This document shows positions 43,846 through 53,290 of a stretch of DNA of 64,000 nucleotides, piece after piece. The translations under genes and the position numbers were made by a program. Origin of the DNA: Clostridia bacterium (GTDB lineage Bacteria; Bacillota; Clostridia; Lachnospirales; Lachnospiraceae); NCBI GenBank assembly GCA_910576325.1, contig CAJTIM010000014.1, positions 1-64,000 of the forward strand. Reading direction: 5' to 3'. Every line of letters starts with the position of its first letter. The first letter of the stretch is position 1. The notes beneath the pieces are model-generated. The model worked only from the letters and a program-made list of their open reading frames with translations. It was not told where the DNA came from and searched no databases.

Positions 43846-44544
43846 ATGACCGGAATTTTATATGGAGCAGGCGTAGGACCCGGAGATCCGGAGCTTATGA
43901 CCTTGAAGGCTGTGCGCCTGATAAAAGAAAATGAAATTATTGCCCTCCCCGGACCTGCGGCAAAGGAAACCGTAGCCTACCAGATTGCCGTACAAGCCGT
44001 ACCGGAGCTGGCCGGGAAAACACTTCTCTCCGTGGACATGCCTATGACCCACGACAGGGAGGAAATGCACCGCAATCATGAAAAAGCGGCTGACGCTATT
44101 GAGGTTTATCTAAAGCAGGGGCAAAATGTGGTTTTCCTCACTTTGGGCGATCCCACTATCTACTCTACCTATCTCTATGTACAGAAGCGGATTCTGGCCC
44201 GGGGCTATCAGGCCGAGCTTATCAGCGGCATTACTTCCTTCTGCGCTGCTGCGGCCCGGAGCCGTACGCCTCTGGTGGAATGGGACGAGCAGCTTCACAT
44301 TCTTCCCGCCGTTCACAAGCTGAACAGCGATCTGTCTCTTCCGGGAAATTACGTTTTGATGAAATCAGGACGGAAAATGCACCAGGTAAAGGAAATCTTA
44401 AAGTCCAGCGGACGCGACGTCATTATGGTGGAAAACTGCGGCATGGAAAATGAGCATATTTACCGAAGCGCCGAGGAGATCCCCGATGATGCCGGATACT
44501 ACTCTCTCATTATCGCAAAAGAGCCGGGAGGCAGACATGATTGA
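43846..44544 (+). CDS. cbiL: Precorrin-2/cobalt-factor II C20-methyltransferase
   Basis: A 232-residue SAM-dependent methyltransferase of the cobalamin ring path. It shows the family start GILYGAGVGPGDPELMTLKAVRLI, the SAM loop LTLGDPTIYSTYLYV and the ELISGITSFCAAAARSRTPL segment. The ATG at 43846 has GGAG about 12 nt upstream; the ATG at 43834 lies against that site. No other cobalamin synthesis gene is adjacent, so the remaining path genes must lie elsewhere or be absent. The end overlaps the next gene by 8 bp. Confidence 0.9.
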   Translation: MTGILYGAGVGPGDPELMTLKAVRLIKENEIIALPGPAAKETVAYQIAVQAVPELAGKTLLSVDMPMTHDREEMHRNHEKAADAIEVYLKQGQNVVFLTLGDPTIYSTYLYVQKRILARGYQAELISGITSFCAAAARSRTPLVEWDEQLHILPAVHKLNSDLSLPGNYVLMKSGRKMHQVKEILKSSGRDVIMVENCGMENEHIYRSAEEIPDDAGYYSLIIAKEPGGRHD

Positions 44545-45373
44545 GCTTCACAATCTCACTAAGCAGTTTGAACATTTTACTGCCGTGGATTCCATCAGCC
44601 TGCGGATTGAAACAGGGGAATTTTTCGGCCTTCTGGGTCCGAACGGAGCCGGCAAGACAACTACCATTGGTATGCTTTCCACTCTGCTTCTTCCTACCTC
44701 CGGGGAAATCCGCATTGACGGCGAGCTTTTGACCCGGAAGCGGCAGGATCTGAAACGGAAGGTGAGTGTCATTACCCAGGAATATTCCATGCGTCAGGAT
44801 ATGGATATGGACGAAATTATGGAATACCAGGGACGGCTGTATTTTATGCCGGTTAAACAGATTCGGGCGCGAACGGAAGAATTGTTTGCCTTTGCGGGCT
44901 TATCGGAGCACCGAAGGAAAACGATCCGCAAGCTTTCCGGGGGAATGAAGCGCAAGCTTATGGTCTGCCGGGCGCTTTTGACGGAGCCGGAGATTTTGCT
45001 CCTGGATGAACCTACCGCCGGCATGGACGCTATTTCACGGCGGCAGATGTGGAGCCTTCTGCGGCAGCTCAATGAAAAAGGTCTGACAATTCTTCTGACC
45101 ACTCATTATATTGAAGAAGCTCAATCCCTCTGCGGACGGGTGGCTTTGATGAATGGGGGAAGGTTAAATGAAATCGACACCCCAGGGCAGCTTATCGAAA
45201 ATCTCGGAGCTTATGCGGTAGATGAACTGCTTGACGACGGTATCCACAGCCGTTATTTCCACGAGCGTTCCGAGGCGATTGCCTGCCTGAGCGATCTGAC
45301 CGGCCAGTGTACGCTGCGGGATACTACCCTGGAGGATGTTTTTGTGGAGCAGGTAGGGAAACGTTTGTCTTGA
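44537..45373 (+). CDS. ABC-2 type exporter ATP-binding protein
   Basis: A 278-residue ATPase of the NodI/DrrA class. Walker A GPNGAGKTT, signature LSGGMKRKLMVCRALLTEP and Walker B ILLLDEPTAGMDAISRRQ are present. The C-terminal TLEDVFVEQVGKRLS is the usual tail of this class. A longer frame opens at 44450 within cbiL; the ATG at 44537 (MIELHNLTKQF) is correct and overlaps the cbiL stop. It pairs with the permease that follows. Coupling to cbiL suggests export of a corrin-related or unrelated compound; this is not shown by sequence. Confidence 0.92.
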   Translation: MIELHNLTKQFEHFTAVDSISLRIETGEFFGLLGPNGAGKTTTIGMLSTLLLPTSGEIRIDGELLTRKRQDLKRKVSVITQEYSMRQDMDMDEIMEYQGRLYFMPVKQIRARTEELFAFAGLSEHRRKTIRKLSGGMKRKLMVCRALLTEPEILLLDEPTAGMDAISRRQMWSLLRQLNEKGLTILLTTHYIEEAQSLCGRVALMNGGRLNEIDTPGQLIENLGAYAVDELLDDGIHSRYFHERSEAIACLSDLTGQCTLRDTTLEDVFVEQVGKRLS

Positions 45374-45407
45374 TATGGTTTATTCTTCGCCGTATATGGA
45401 GTATATT

Positions 45408-46139
45408 ATGGGAATTATTACGATTTTATGGGAAAAATGGAGAGAATTTGTACGAGACTTCTCACGTATTACTATGGCGGCATTGATTGCGCCGCTGATG
45501 TACCTTATTGTATTCGGCTGGGGTATACGGACTACCATGAATGGTATGCCCTATCTGAACTTTCTGATTCCGGGAGTGGTGGCTCTTACCACTATGAACG
45601 GAAGCTTCAACGCCATTGCGCAGAATCTGAATGTGCAGCGTCTCTATGAGAAAGCCTTTGATCAGGTGATTATCTCACCCACTCCCCTCTGGCAGTTTAT
45701 TGCCGGACAGATTCTGGCCGGCGCCTTTCGGGGACTCTATGCGGGCGCGATTATTCTGCTTCTCGTCTGGCCCATTGAGACGGGACTTGTTTTTAACGGA
45801 ATATCCATACTGATTCTATTTTTAAACGGCGCTGTTTTTTCCGCTCTTGGTATCGTGGTTTCCTTCCTTGCCCGAAATCATGCGGATGTGCCGCGGTTTT
45901 CCAATTACTTTATTATGCCGATGGCTTATCTGTGCAATACCTTTTTTTCCACGGATCGGATTCCCCACGGCCCGCGGGAATTGATTGCGGCTCTGCCTCT
46001 TTCTCAGACAAGCCGGATGGTCCGGGGCATTGCGGCAAAGGAGCCTGTTAATCTTCTGGGGATATTGGTATTGCTTGCTTATTTGGTTGTACTTACGGGG
46101 ATTGGGCTTTACTTTGTGTATAAGAAGAAAAATCTGTAG
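45408..46139 (+). CDS. ABC-2 type exporter permease
   Basis: A membrane protein of about 243 residues with six helices and the ABC-2 signature (FLIPGVVALTTMNGSFNAIAQNL and FFSTDRIPHGPRELIAALPLSQTSRMVRG). The frame opens at 45375, two bases after the ATPase stop, but GGAG lies 6 nt before the ATG at 45408, so either start is possible. It forms the membrane part of the exporter with the upstream ATPase. Confidence 0.9.
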   Translation: MGIITILWEKWREFVRDFSRITMAALIAPLMYLIVFGWGIRTTMNGMPYLNFLIPGVVALTTMNGSFNAIAQNLNVQRLYEKAFDQVIISPTPLWQFIAGQILAGAFRGLYAGAIILLLVWPIETGLVFNGISILILFLNGAVFSALGIVVSFLARNHADVPRFSNYFIMPMAYLCNTFFSTDRIPHGPRELIAALPLSQTSRMVRGIAAKEPVNLLGILVLLAYLVVLTGIGLYFVYKKKNL

Positions 46140-46163
46140 AAGGCGGTGCATACCGGCGATATG

Positions 46164-46210
46164 AAAAACGCGGCAATTGTTCCTCACCGGGAACCATTAC
46201 CGCGTTTTAT
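46164..46210. terminator. Bidirectional terminator between the exporter and a small gene
   Basis: AAACGCGG(T)... ACCGCGTTTT forms a strong stem with T tracts on both strands, between convergent genes ending at 46139 and 46211. Confidence 0.8.
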
Positions 46211-46444
46211 CTAACCATTGATCATGAATGAAACTAATTTGTCGATATCTTCCTTCTCGTATGCGATAATCTCAAGCTCCGGAATCTCACCGTTGGAAAA
46301 GATGTTCGCCATAGACACGTACTGAGAAAGTTTGGACTTCAGATTCAGTCTGTCGCCTTCACCTGTTACCAGCTCAACCTTACCCTGGCAGCTGTCTACT
46401 ACCTCAAAGAATTTCTCGATGTTAGAAATGTTTTGAACTTTCAT
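46211..46444 (-). CDS. Small conserved clostridial protein
   Basis: A 77-residue acidic protein (MKVQNISNIEKFFEVVDSCQ...). It is common in Lachnospiraceae genomes and often labelled without support; I know no function. AGGAG precedes the ATG at 46444; the longer frame to 46504 lacks a site. Confidence 0.65.
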   Translation of the reverse strand: MKVQNISNIEKFFEVVDSCQGKVELVTGEGDRLNLKSKLSQYVSMANIFSNGEIPELEIIAYEKEDIDKLVSFMING

Positions 46445-46539
46445 CTTTTTTTCACTCCTTTCTTCTCCCCTATTATAACTGCTGATCAGCACTTTGGAAA
46501 GCACTTTTTTCCATTTTTTCTAAATTTGTTAAATTTTCA

Positions 46540-47373
46540 TCATTTTCGGAGTATGCGTTTCTCGGTTATCTCTATTTTGCCTTCCTTCAGCAAGCGGCCT
46601 ACTGCCCGTTTGAATGCATTTTTACTAAGGTGCAGCTCCCGTTCTATGATTTCCGGCGATACCTTGTCGTTGAAGGGGAGAACGCCGTCGTACTCGTCCA
46701 GTACCCGGAGTACGTATTCCGCATCCTCGTCCATCTGGAGATATGCCTTCTCACGGATGCTTAGGTTCAGCTTTCCGTCTTCCTTCACCGATGTAACCCG
46801 GGCCTCCACCTGATCACCGATTCTGCCGTTTTCATGAAATTCCTTTTTGGGAATGAGCGCGGAATAGCGGTTGTCCACGGCTACGAAGGCGCCAAATTCA
46901 CGGCTGATTTCATAGATTGTGCCCGTTACTCGGTCCTCTGCTTTGTAGGGAGCGTCTGTGTCCAGGTATTTGTATACGTTCATAGTGGCGCATAGACGGC
47001 TGCTCTTGTCCTCGTACAGCGCAATGAGCACCTCTTCTCCTGTGCTTACACGGCGGGTCTGCTCACGGAAGGGAAGAAGAAGCTCCTTTTCCAGTCCCCA
47101 ATCCAGGAAGGCGCCGATCTTGGTTACTGCCGTTACTTTAAGAACGGCTATGCCGCCCAGCTCCAGTTTCGGATCCTGGGTGGTGGATATCAGCCGATCC
47201 TTGGAATCCTTATAGACAAATACCTCCAGGCTGTCCCCTGGCTTTGCGCCGTCCGGCACCTGTTTTTTCGGAAGCAGAACCTTTTCCTCCGAGCCTTCCT
47301 TTTCGGACAGATATACGCCGAAATCTACTTTCTTTACTATGATTAGTTTCTGCTTTTTTCCAAGTAAAATCAT
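46540..47373 (-). CDS. cvfB: S1-domain RNA-binding protein CvfB
   Basis: A 277-residue protein with tandem S1-like domains (KLIIVKKVDFGVYLSEKEG, AVLKVTAVTKIGAFLDWGLEKELLLPF, GTIYEISREFGAFVAVDNRYSALIP) and a C-terminal winged helix (VLPFNDKVSPEIIERELHLSKNAFKRAVGRLLKEGKI). This order is diagnostic of CvfB/YitL, an RNA-binding regulator of virulence and metabolism genes in Firmicutes. It stands alone on the minus strand. Confidence 0.93.
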   Translation of the reverse strand: MILLGKKQKLIIVKKVDFGVYLSEKEGSEEKVLLPKKQVPDGAKPGDSLEVFVYKDSKDRLISTTQDPKLELGGIAVLKVTAVTKIGAFLDWGLEKELLLPFREQTRRVSTGEEVLIALYEDKSSRLCATMNVYKYLDTDAPYKAEDRVTGTIYEISREFGAFVAVDNRYSALIPKKEFHENGRIGDQVEARVTSVKEDGKLNLSIREKAYLQMDEDAEYVLRVLDEYDGVLPFNDKVSPEIIERELHLSKNAFKRAVGRLLKEGKIEITEKRILRK

Positions 47374-47552
47374 GTGCCGTTGTCCTCCGTTTTTGTTTCC
47401 GAGAGTGCTTTTTCAGTTCCGTTTCCACTGCTTAAAGCTGTACCTGCAAGTTCAATACTCCACAGCAATCAGATATTCCGCAGGAATCAGCTTGTCCGCA
47501 AATGTTCGGATGCTGTATTTTTTATGTTTTATGCTGAAAATCTTATAAGGGT

Positions 47553-48254
47553 TTACGAAAGCTCTACTACCGCATACGGGCGTCCAAGCTCGTCGCAGAG
47601 CGCCGTCATGTAGCGGTTATCTTCTTTTTGCACTACCGGGTAAATCATATCTCCCAGGAGGGCTGATTTCTTATATTCGGCACGCATCTGCCGGATGGGG
47701 AAGTCCTCCGGAATATATTCCCGGGCCATCTGGATGTACTGGCCGTTGTTGACGTGATGGTTGGTGTCCAGATGATGCTTCTGCACGGGGAAAGGTTCCT
47801 TCTGCTCTCCTTCTTTTGGCATGGGCACCTTTCTGGAGGCGTAGTTCATGTCCAGTTTTTCCTCCAGGATGTAGACCTTTTCAATCTCCTCCGGCACCCG
47901 TACCGGGCGGCCCGTATCTGTGTCCAGGAAGCTCCAGAGTGTATTGGCATAGGCAAGCATCTGTCCTTTTTGATCCTTCATGACAAAATTACGGTAGCCG
48001 CAGAAGCTTTGGAAGTAATACGGCCAGGTGGAGATTGTGATCTTCTCGCACAGATCCGGGTAGCGCTCCACTACGATCTGCCAGGAGGAAAGCACCCAGA
48101 CACGATGCAGCTTTTCCAGTACGCCGACTCCTACCTGAAGCTCCTCGGACTGGAAGGTGCTGCAGTCTTGAAAGTAGTTGATAATTCCGTTTAAAGATAG
48201 CTTTTTATCCTCGCCCACTTCGCTGTAGCGGACTTTGCTGTTGAAAGAATACAT
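47553..48254 (-). CDS. Acyl-ACP thioesterase
   Basis: A thioesterase of about 233 residues with two hot-dog domains. Motifs are VRYSEVGEDKKLSLNGIINYFQDCSTFQSEELQVG (in parts), the RVWVLSSWQIVVERYP segment and the second-domain HLDTNHHVNNGQYIQMA with the catalytic Asn/His. It releases fatty acids from acyl carrier protein. GAGGTG precedes the ATG at 48254; the longer frame to 48371 is upstream. No fatty-acid genes are adjacent. Confidence 0.9.
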   Translation of the reverse strand: MYSFNSKVRYSEVGEDKKLSLNGIINYFQDCSTFQSEELQVGVGVLEKLHRVWVLSSWQIVVERYPDLCEKITISTWPYYFQSFCGYRNFVMKDQKGQMLAYANTLWSFLDTDTGRPVRVPEEIEKVYILEEKLDMNYASRKVPMPKEGEQKEPFPVQKHHLDTNHHVNNGQYIQMAREYIPEDFPIRQMRAEYKKSALLGDMIYPVVQKEDNRYMTALCDELGRPYAVVELS

Positions 48255-48442
48255 TTTGATTTTCACCTCTGAGGGGTATTGTAACATAGATTTTGGTAAA
48301 TGACCAGGAAAACGGATCTGACGGCACAAAATAAATCCGTTCAGCCAATCAAAACTGCTGAAGGTTGCCAAAGCTGCCTTGCGCTGATATTTCCAACAAG
48401 ATTGTCATTTCTATTTTTCTTTTTATATCAATTTGGCAAAAA

Positions 48443-48485
48443 GAAAACTCAAACTATACGAAAGCCCCGTATAATTTGAGTTTGT
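48443..48485 (-). terminator. Terminator after the ROK regulator
   Basis: Minus strand AAACTCAAATTATACG ... CGTATAGTTTGAGTTTTCTTTTT (shown in parts) lies about 75 bp past the stop at 48561. The rest of 48255-48560 holds no gene. Confidence 0.7.
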
Positions 48486-48560
48486 CCGAATCCGATAACA
48501 TACCCTGTATTACATTTAGTCATTTAAACAGATACATAGTTCCCAGCATATCCCTATTCT

Positions 48561-49766
48561 TTATCCGATATAGAGCATCTGCTCCATATAATTCTCCTGC
48601 GCCGCAAAAGCCGCCCCCGCTCTGCTGTTGTCCCTCTCTGCCACACGTTCCAGTTTTAATCCTCTCCACAGATTCTCATGCAGAAGTCCTGCTATCTTTT
48701 TTTCCGTAACTTCATACAGTTCCGGAAAGTCGGATAAGATCACGCCGCCTACAAGAATATGCCGTGTATTATACATATAAACCAGGTTTCGAAGCAGCGT
48801 TGCCAAATATTCCGCCTGTTTTTCCACAAACAACATAGCCCATTGCTCCTCCCGCCTGTATGACTGATAGATCTCAGCCACATCGCAGAACTCATGTCCC
48901 TGCTCCCTGGACTGCTCCAGCCAGTTATTTTTTGTCAAATAAGTCTGAACACAGCCGGTACACCCGCAGTCGCACAGTCTTCCGCTTGACTCCAAAATGA
49001 TATGTCCGACCTCTCCCGCCGCATTATCGCTACCGCGTACAATATTACCCCCGTACATGACTGCGGCGCCCACTCCGGTTCCTATGGACAGATAGGTTAC
49101 ATCCTCATAGCGGATATCCTGCCTTCTGTGAGAAAGTCCTATCAAAGAAGATTTCATATCATTTTCCACGAATACCGGAAGGCCGAATTTTTTCCTTGCC
49201 ATCTCGCCCAGTTCCACCTTATGCCATTGAAACTGCGGAGCAAAAAAAACGGTTCCTGTCTGGTAATCAATATTACCGATACATGAGATTCCCACCACGC
49301 TGATATCCTGAGGATTAAAATCCATTTCCTTACACAGCTCCTGAAATCCCTTATAGGCAATCTCCAGGATTTCTTCCGCCTGATATCCGCATGCACTCAA
49401 TTTTATTTTTTTATTGCCGATAAATTGATCCGCAAAATTCAGGATGCAAAGATCAATATAATCCGAGTCGATGGAAATTCCAAGCGTCATGACTGCATCT
49501 GCCACAACCTGCAGACGGATTCCGTTTCTTCCTACCGTACCATTGGTGATCGTTTCCGCCTGTCTGATCAGTCCGGATTCCATTAAAAAATCCGTAATTC
49601 TGGTAATGCTGGTGGCGCTCATTCCTGTGCTTTTTGCAATATCCGCTCTGGAGATATCAGCCTTCAGGTTATCACGAATCATATTTAAAACCAGTTTGCA
49701 ATTATTGGTTTTCATATTACTCTGATTCTGAGCTCTGCGTTTCTGCAAATTCTTCACCCTTTCCAT
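48561..49766 (-). CDS. ROK family transcriptional regulator
   Basis: A 401-residue NagC/XylR-type protein. Residues about 30-75 form a winged helix-turn-helix (DISRADIAKSTGMSATSITRITDFLMESGLI). The ROK sugar-sensing part has TYLSIGTGVGAAVMYGGNIVRGSDNAAGEVGHI and the zinc box CDCGCTGC. It probably represses the transporter/peptidase operon just upstream (49855-58317) and responds to a sugar ligand. The start has no strong site; the first ATG is used by length. Confidence 0.88.
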   Translation of the reverse strand: MERVKNLQKRRAQNQSNMKTNNCKLVLNMIRDNLKADISRADIAKSTGMSATSITRITDFLMESGLIRQAETITNGTVGRNGIRLQVVADAVMTLGISIDSDYIDLCILNFADQFIGNKKIKLSACGYQAEEILEIAYKGFQELCKEMDFNPQDISVVGISCIGNIDYQTGTVFFAPQFQWHKVELGEMARKKFGLPVFVENDMKSSLIGLSHRRQDIRYEDVTYLSIGTGVGAAVMYGGNIVRGSDNAAGEVGHIILESSGRLCDCGCTGCVQTYLTKNNWLEQSREQGHEFCDVAEIYQSYRREEQWAMLFVEKQAEYLATLLRNLVYMYNTRHILVGGVILSDFPELYEVTEKKIAGLLHENLWRGLKLERVAERDNSRAGAAFAAQENYMEQMLYIG

Positions 49767-49854
49767 GTTTTTCCTGATAACATTTTAACACATTACCAAT
49801 TGATACACAAACCAATTCTAAGGCATTTGAAGAACATGGGAATTTCCGAGCTCT

Positions 49855-51312
49855 TTATTTATCATTCCCCTGAAACGGCCATAAGGTCCACGGCAGCTTG
49901 GTATACTGCTCTCTGATAGCCGCCAGATCCTGGTAGGTCGCTCCGGGTGTCAGGGCTATGATCTGCTTCTTTGCGAATTTTACCAAATCCGGAAACTGAT
50001 ACGCCTGTTTTACAACAATAATATCATAATCCTCCGCCTTAAAATTTCCCACCTCACACTGTTCCATGTCCGTAAAGGAATCCGCAACCTCACTGATCGT
50101 AATATCCAGATCCCCGATGCTCACCGTAATCAGGCCGCCGGCAAAGGTTCTTAATCCGGAGCGCATCGGATGATAAACCAGTGTAGCCCCCTTTGCCTTA
50201 ATTGTTCCTCTGATTGGAACAGGCTGAGACCATTCATCCACTCCCGCTCCCAGCATAATATCAAAGTCGCTCCCCACCTCCCTATCCTTCAAAAGCATAT
50301 AAGCCCTCTTATCATAAATTGTAGAAATTAAAACCTTTTTTCCATGAAAATCTCCCTTATCCAAAAACAGCTTCAGAAAATATGTATTCATCCCCGTTGC
50401 GCCCGCCGTTGTATTGTCACCCGAATCGGAAATCACAACCGGATATGCTTCACTGTCACATGCCATATCAACGGCCTCCTGCGGCTTAACCAAATCGCCC
50501 TCAAACCGGAATTCGTGACGTCTCTCATAGATTTCTTCCGCTATTTCCCGCGCCCGAGCCATCGCCCTGTGATAATCCTCCGGTTTTCTTGGCACGATCA
50601 CAACAGCCGGGTAAGTATTTTCGGTGTTTGCCGAATGCATGGAAATAAAAAAGGATGCACATGCCGCCTCACCTTCCGCTTCCATCTTCTTAAACCGCGC
50701 AATAACGGAACGCAGGGGTTCATCCCTGGTAAGCGCCGTATCTCCGCACAGCAGCATCGGAAGCCGTACAAAAGCCGGCGTAATTTTAACTCCCCTAAGA
50801 GCAAAATCAATCAGAGCCTCTGCCGTTATACGATAGGTATCCTGCTGATCCTCATGGGGCGCCGTATGGTATGCACGCAAAATGTTCGCATATTTTGTAA
50901 TATCCGGCGAAAGATTGCCATGGGGATCCATACCAATCGCAATGGGAATCTCATATCCCACCGCCTTGCGGATCTTCCGCAGCATAAACAATTCTCCGCA
51001 GCCAATATTCTCCGCATAGATTGCTCCATGCAGCTGAAGCCAGATTCCGCTGATATTTTTCTGCTCCCTGATCTGTGCAACAATCTTATCCACATAATAT
51101 CGGTAAGCCTCTTCCTCAATAACTCCGGAGGACATCCATCCGGCAAAGGTACAGGGAACTACTTCGGCCCCGGCCGCCCGGAATGCATGGACCGCACCCG
51201 GAAAATAGTCCAGCAGCTCCTCTCCTTCCACCTCAATGAAATCCTCTTTTTTAGTTAAAATCGGACTGAATGTATTGGATTCATGATAAAATCCGGCAAT
51301 TAAAAACTTCAT
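49855..51312 (-). CDS. M81 family metallopeptidase (MlrC-like)
   Basis: A 485-residue protein of the M81/MlrC family, whose type member finishes breakdown of microcystin peptides in Sphingomonas. It shows the N-terminal FLIAGFYHESNTFSP, the metal-site GMDPHGNLSPD and AYHTAPHEDQ, and the C-terminal DSGDNTTAGATGMNTYFL. No signal peptide is present. GGAGG precedes the ATG at 51312. It closes an operon with a sugar-type ABC importer; M81 members in gut bacteria probably hydrolyse blocked peptides or amides. The substrate is unknown. Confidence 0.85.
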   Translation of the reverse strand: MKFLIAGFYHESNTFSPILTKKEDFIEVEGEELLDYFPGAVHAFRAAGAEVVPCTFAGWMSSGVIEEEAYRYYVDKIVAQIREQKNISGIWLQLHGAIYAENIGCGELFMLRKIRKAVGYEIPIAIGMDPHGNLSPDITKYANILRAYHTAPHEDQQDTYRITAEALIDFALRGVKITPAFVRLPMLLCGDTALTRDEPLRSVIARFKKMEAEGEAACASFFISMHSANTENTYPAVVIVPRKPEDYHRAMARAREIAEEIYERRHEFRFEGDLVKPQEAVDMACDSEAYPVVISDSGDNTTAGATGMNTYFLKLFLDKGDFHGKKVLISTIYDKRAYMLLKDREVGSDFDIMLGAGVDEWSQPVPIRGTIKAKGATLVYHPMRSGLRTFAGGLITVSIGDLDITISEVADSFTDMEQCEVGNFKAEDYDIIVVKQAYQFPDLVKFAKKQIIALTPGATYQDLAAIREQYTKLPWTLWPFQGNDK

Positions 51313-51331
51313 ATTTCCGCCTCCCCTGCAG

Positions 51332-52273
51332 CTAAATTTTTTTATCTTTATTCTCAATGTATTTGTCAGCAACTACTATCACCAACAGTATTCCGCCTTT
51401 TATCAGATTTTGTATATTCACATAAATGTTGAACATGCTCATAATATTAAATATCAGATTCATAAGAAGGATTCCGGATAAGGTCTTAATCATTCCTCCC
51501 TTGCCTCCTGAGATCGAGGTCCCTCCGATCACTATCATAGGCAGCACGGACGGCATTGCGTCCTCTCCTACCGAAGGAGAGCCCGAACACATGCGGATCG
51601 CCAGCAGAATTCCTCCCACACCTGCCATAAAGGAGCAAAAAGTCAAAGAGAGGCATTTATACTTTTCCACATTAAGTCCATAGGCCGCAGCAACCTCCGG
51701 CGCCCCTCCCACCGCATACATATTTCTCCCTGTCTGTGTCCTTTTCAAAAATATTTCCAGAACAAATACGCAGAATAAAAGGAACAGAAACAAAACAGGT
51801 ACGGGTCCAAGGCTCATTTCTCCGAGTCTTTCAATCAGCTCTGATGTAATTCCTACCGGCGCTTCTCCCGAAACAGCAAGGGCAATCCCTCTGACAGATA
51901 CCATAACGGCTACCGATACCATAAAAGCCGGAAGCTTTTTATAGGCCACAAAATAACCGTCAATAAGACCGAACAGCGCCGCCCCTGCAAGTGCAATCAT
52001 CATGGCAATCCCTATCGGAAGGGTCTTCATCGCTTCCGCAAAAGCCACGCTGGAAAAGGCCATTACGGCCCCAATCGAAATATTGATTTCCCCCGTAATC
52101 AATGTCATTGCAAGCCCCAGGGCAATCACTCCGTAAGTAACCATGGACATCAGAATTCCCTCTATGTTATTTGCTGAGATAAATGCCGGCTTAATAAACG
52201 GAACAATGATAAATGCCAGTAAGCTTATTAACCAAATTCTGTACTCATCAAATATCTTTTTCGCGATTGTCAT
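51332..52273 (-). CDS. Sugar-type ABC importer permease 2
   Basis: A 313-residue RbsC-type permease with about nine helices. Segments include ITGEINISIGAVMAFSSVAFAEA and GGTSISGGKGGMIKTLSGILLMNL. The AGGAGG site lies against the first ATG (52282) but 9 nt from the ATG at 52273, which is preferred. It works with the second permease and the ATPase upstream. Confidence 0.92.
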   Translation of the reverse strand: MTIAKKIFDEYRIWLISLLAFIIVPFIKPAFISANNIEGILMSMVTYGVIALGLAMTLITGEINISIGAVMAFSSVAFAEAMKTLPIGIAMMIALAGAALFGLIDGYFVAYKKLPAFMVSVAVMVSVRGIALAVSGEAPVGITSELIERLGEMSLGPVPVLFLFLLFCVFVLEIFLKRTQTGRNMYAVGGAPEVAAAYGLNVEKYKCLSLTFCSFMAGVGGILLAIRMCSGSPSVGEDAMPSVLPMIVIGGTSISGGKGGMIKTLSGILLMNLIFNIMSMFNIYVNIQNLIKGGILLVIVVADKYIENKDKKI

Positions 52274-52286
52274 ATCCGGCATCCTC

Positions 52287-53270
52287 CTAACCCTTTTTCA
52301 GACGGTTTGTATAGAGTGTCAGCAGCAAAATAATTCCCTTTGCTATTGTCTGTATCACCGTACTGATGTTCATTATGTTCATAATATTTGTTATCAAGCC
52401 TAAAATAAGCACGCCTGTCAGGGTTTTTAAAATATTTCCGCGTATACTTCCCTCCCGGTTTCCTCCGATGATAGCCGCCGTAGCCGCATCTACTTCATAG
52501 CCGTATCCCGTGGAAGGAGATGCCACCCCTGTTCGTGCCGTCAGCATAATTGCCGCAATCCCCGCACACAATCCGGTCATGGCAAAGGAAAACAGTTTAA
52601 TTCCATGGGCGTTGATTCCTGACATATAAACGGCTGTCCGGTTGCTGCCGCTCAGCTTCAGCTTCCTTCCCAATGCGGTTTTCTGCAGTATCAATTCAAA
52701 GACTGCCATAACAAAAAACATAATAAGTACAAGAACAGGGATACCTGCCGCAGAGCCTTTTCCGATATGGCGGTATGCCGTCAGCGTATTATCGCAATAA
52801 ATATTAAACCCGCCGCTATAGGTGTAGGCACAGCTGGAAGCAATCAGCATAGTCCCCAGTGTAATCAAAAACGAATCGCTGTTATTTCCTTTGATAAGGC
52901 GTATCAGAACCCCATTAAAAATGCCGAATCCAAGACCGATTGCAAGGGATATCACAACGGCCAAGGCCGGACTACGCGTGGAATTCAAAATCCCAACCGC
53001 AGCCACCGCGCATATGGATATAATGGAGCCAATAGATAAATCAAAGCCATCCGCCAAAATAACAATTGTAAAGCCTGCTGCCAAAACACCGTTGATGCTC
53101 ACCTGCCTTAAAACATTTGAAATATTGCTCCATGTAAAAAAATTTTCCGTAAATATCATCCCGAACAATATCAGGAAGGCCAAAAGAACCCAGTTTAAAT
53201 TCTCGATCACAAGCTGTCCCGCAGCTCTAAGCCTTTTCCCGGATAATCCTTGCATCACTTTTTTCTCCAT
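52287..53270 (-). CDS. Sugar-type ABC importer permease 1
   Basis: A 327-residue RbsC-type permease with about nine helices. Typical pieces are ILADGFDLSIGSIISICAVAAVG and AAIIGGNREGSIRGNILKTLTGVLILGL. Two different permeases in one operon imply a heterodimeric channel. GGAGGG lies about 11 nt before the ATG. Confidence 0.92.
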   Translation of the reverse strand: MEKKVMQGLSGKRLRAAGQLVIENLNWVLLAFLILFGMIFTENFFTWSNISNVLRQVSINGVLAAGFTIVILADGFDLSIGSIISICAVAAVGILNSTRSPALAVVISLAIGLGFGIFNGVLIRLIKGNNSDSFLITLGTMLIASSCAYTYSGGFNIYCDNTLTAYRHIGKGSAAGIPVLVLIMFFVMAVFELILQKTALGRKLKLSGSNRTAVYMSGINAHGIKLFSFAMTGLCAGIAAIMLTARTGVASPSTGYGYEVDAATAAIIGGNREGSIRGNILKTLTGVLILGLITNIMNIMNISTVIQTIAKGIILLLTLYTNRLKKG

Positions 53271-53290
53271 AAGATTCTTTCCCTCCCCCT

